In this document: positions 6,499 through 6,659 of the stretch, piece after piece | How the letters are laid out: each line of letters opens with the position of its first letter | Position numbering within the stretch: the first letter of the stretch is position 1 | Source: a bacterium | GTDB taxonomy: Bacteria > SZUA-79 > Acidulodesulfobacterales > Acidulodesulfobacteraceae | Length of the DNA: 6,659 nt | Assembly: GCA_021803845.1 (NCBI GenBank) | Contig: JAJZLA010000091.1 | Span: forward strand, 1 to 6,659 | Direction: 5' to 3' | The notes under the pieces: model-generated | The model's database searches: none | What the model saw: only the letters and a program-made list of their open reading frames with translations | What the model was told of the DNA's origin: nothing | Program-made: the position numbers and the translations under genes

Positions 6499-6505
6499 AA
6501 AAATT

Positions 6506-6659
6506 TTGGAGCAAACAAGCATTATCAACATTAACATCGAAGACGAGATGAGGCAGTCCTACTTGGATTATGCGATGAGCGTTATTATAGGCAGGGCGCT
6601 TCCCGAAGTAAAAGACGGATTAAAGCCCGTTCACAGAAGAATTCTTTTTGCTATGAACG
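6506..6659 (+). CDS. gyrA: DNA gyrase subunit A, N-terminal fragment (runs off the window)
   Basis: GyrA is the DNA-breaking and rejoining subunit of gyrase, which introduces negative supercoils with GyrB. Only the first 51 codons are present. From the TTG start (read as Met) the protein begins [20 protein letters not shown], then continues with [20 protein letters not shown] and [11 protein letters not shown]. The [38 protein letters not shown] block is the standard opening of GyrA. ParC shares much of it, but the short leader and the close match favour GyrA. The quinolone-resistance region, the catalytic tyrosine and the C-terminal wrapping domain lie beyond the edge. Initiation at TTG is supported by the well-placed GAGGAG upstream. 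gyrB is not adjacent on the visible side. Confidence 0.93.
   Translation, partial: MEQTSIININIEDEMRQSYLDYAMSVIIGRALPEVKDGLKPVHRRILFAMN

Overview
The window looks like an ordinary chromosomal segment from an AT-rich Gram-negative bacterium. The Gram-negative call rests on a periplasmic adaptor (EmrA type), an OB-domain PBP1A and a possible TolC-like tail at the left edge. The protein style and the short RAYT/REP-like palindromes would suit a low-GC 'deltaproteobacterial' lineage, but I cannot place the organism more precisely from sequence alone. All supported genes are on the + strand.

Region 1 (1-2834) is an EmrAB-type drug or metabolite efflux module. It starts with what may be the last codons of an upstream gene, possibly a TolC-like outer-membrane channel. 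A complete EmrA/HlyD-family membrane fusion protein (45-1166) follows. Next comes a gap of 121 bases, most of it filled by a long interrupted palindrome (1173-1262) that resembles a REP or MITE element. Last is an EmrB-type 14-TM MFS transporter (1288-2834) whose reading frame breaks after about 65 codons, in a T6 run at 1479-1484. Re-reading one base there gives a normal 515-residue EmrB. The site is also, in the correct frame, the classic -1 slippery heptamer T TTT TTA. A homopolymer deletion (real or a sequencing error) is the simplest explanation, but residual recoding is possible.

Region 2 (2835-6425) begins with a plausible sigma70 promoter and an AT-rich leader hairpin. These precede a complete class A penicillin-binding protein of PBP1A type (2950-5337). 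After only 35 bases comes moaA (5373-6425), the GTP 3',8-cyclase of molybdenum cofactor synthesis, complete with both FeS cysteine triads and the terminal Gly-Gly. The two are probably co-transcribed, though they have no obvious functional link.

Region 3 (6426-6659) holds a second short palindrome that shares a GGTGwCAGA core with the first. After it is the start of gyrA, which uses a TTG start with a good Shine-Dalgarno sequence and runs off the window.

I found no RNA genes, CRISPR array, intact transposase or convincing new multi-gene system. The items most worth a second look are the emrB frameshift at a perfect slippery site, the two related palindromes, and unusual residues in the PBP1A (SID instead of SxN, and a lone cysteine pair).
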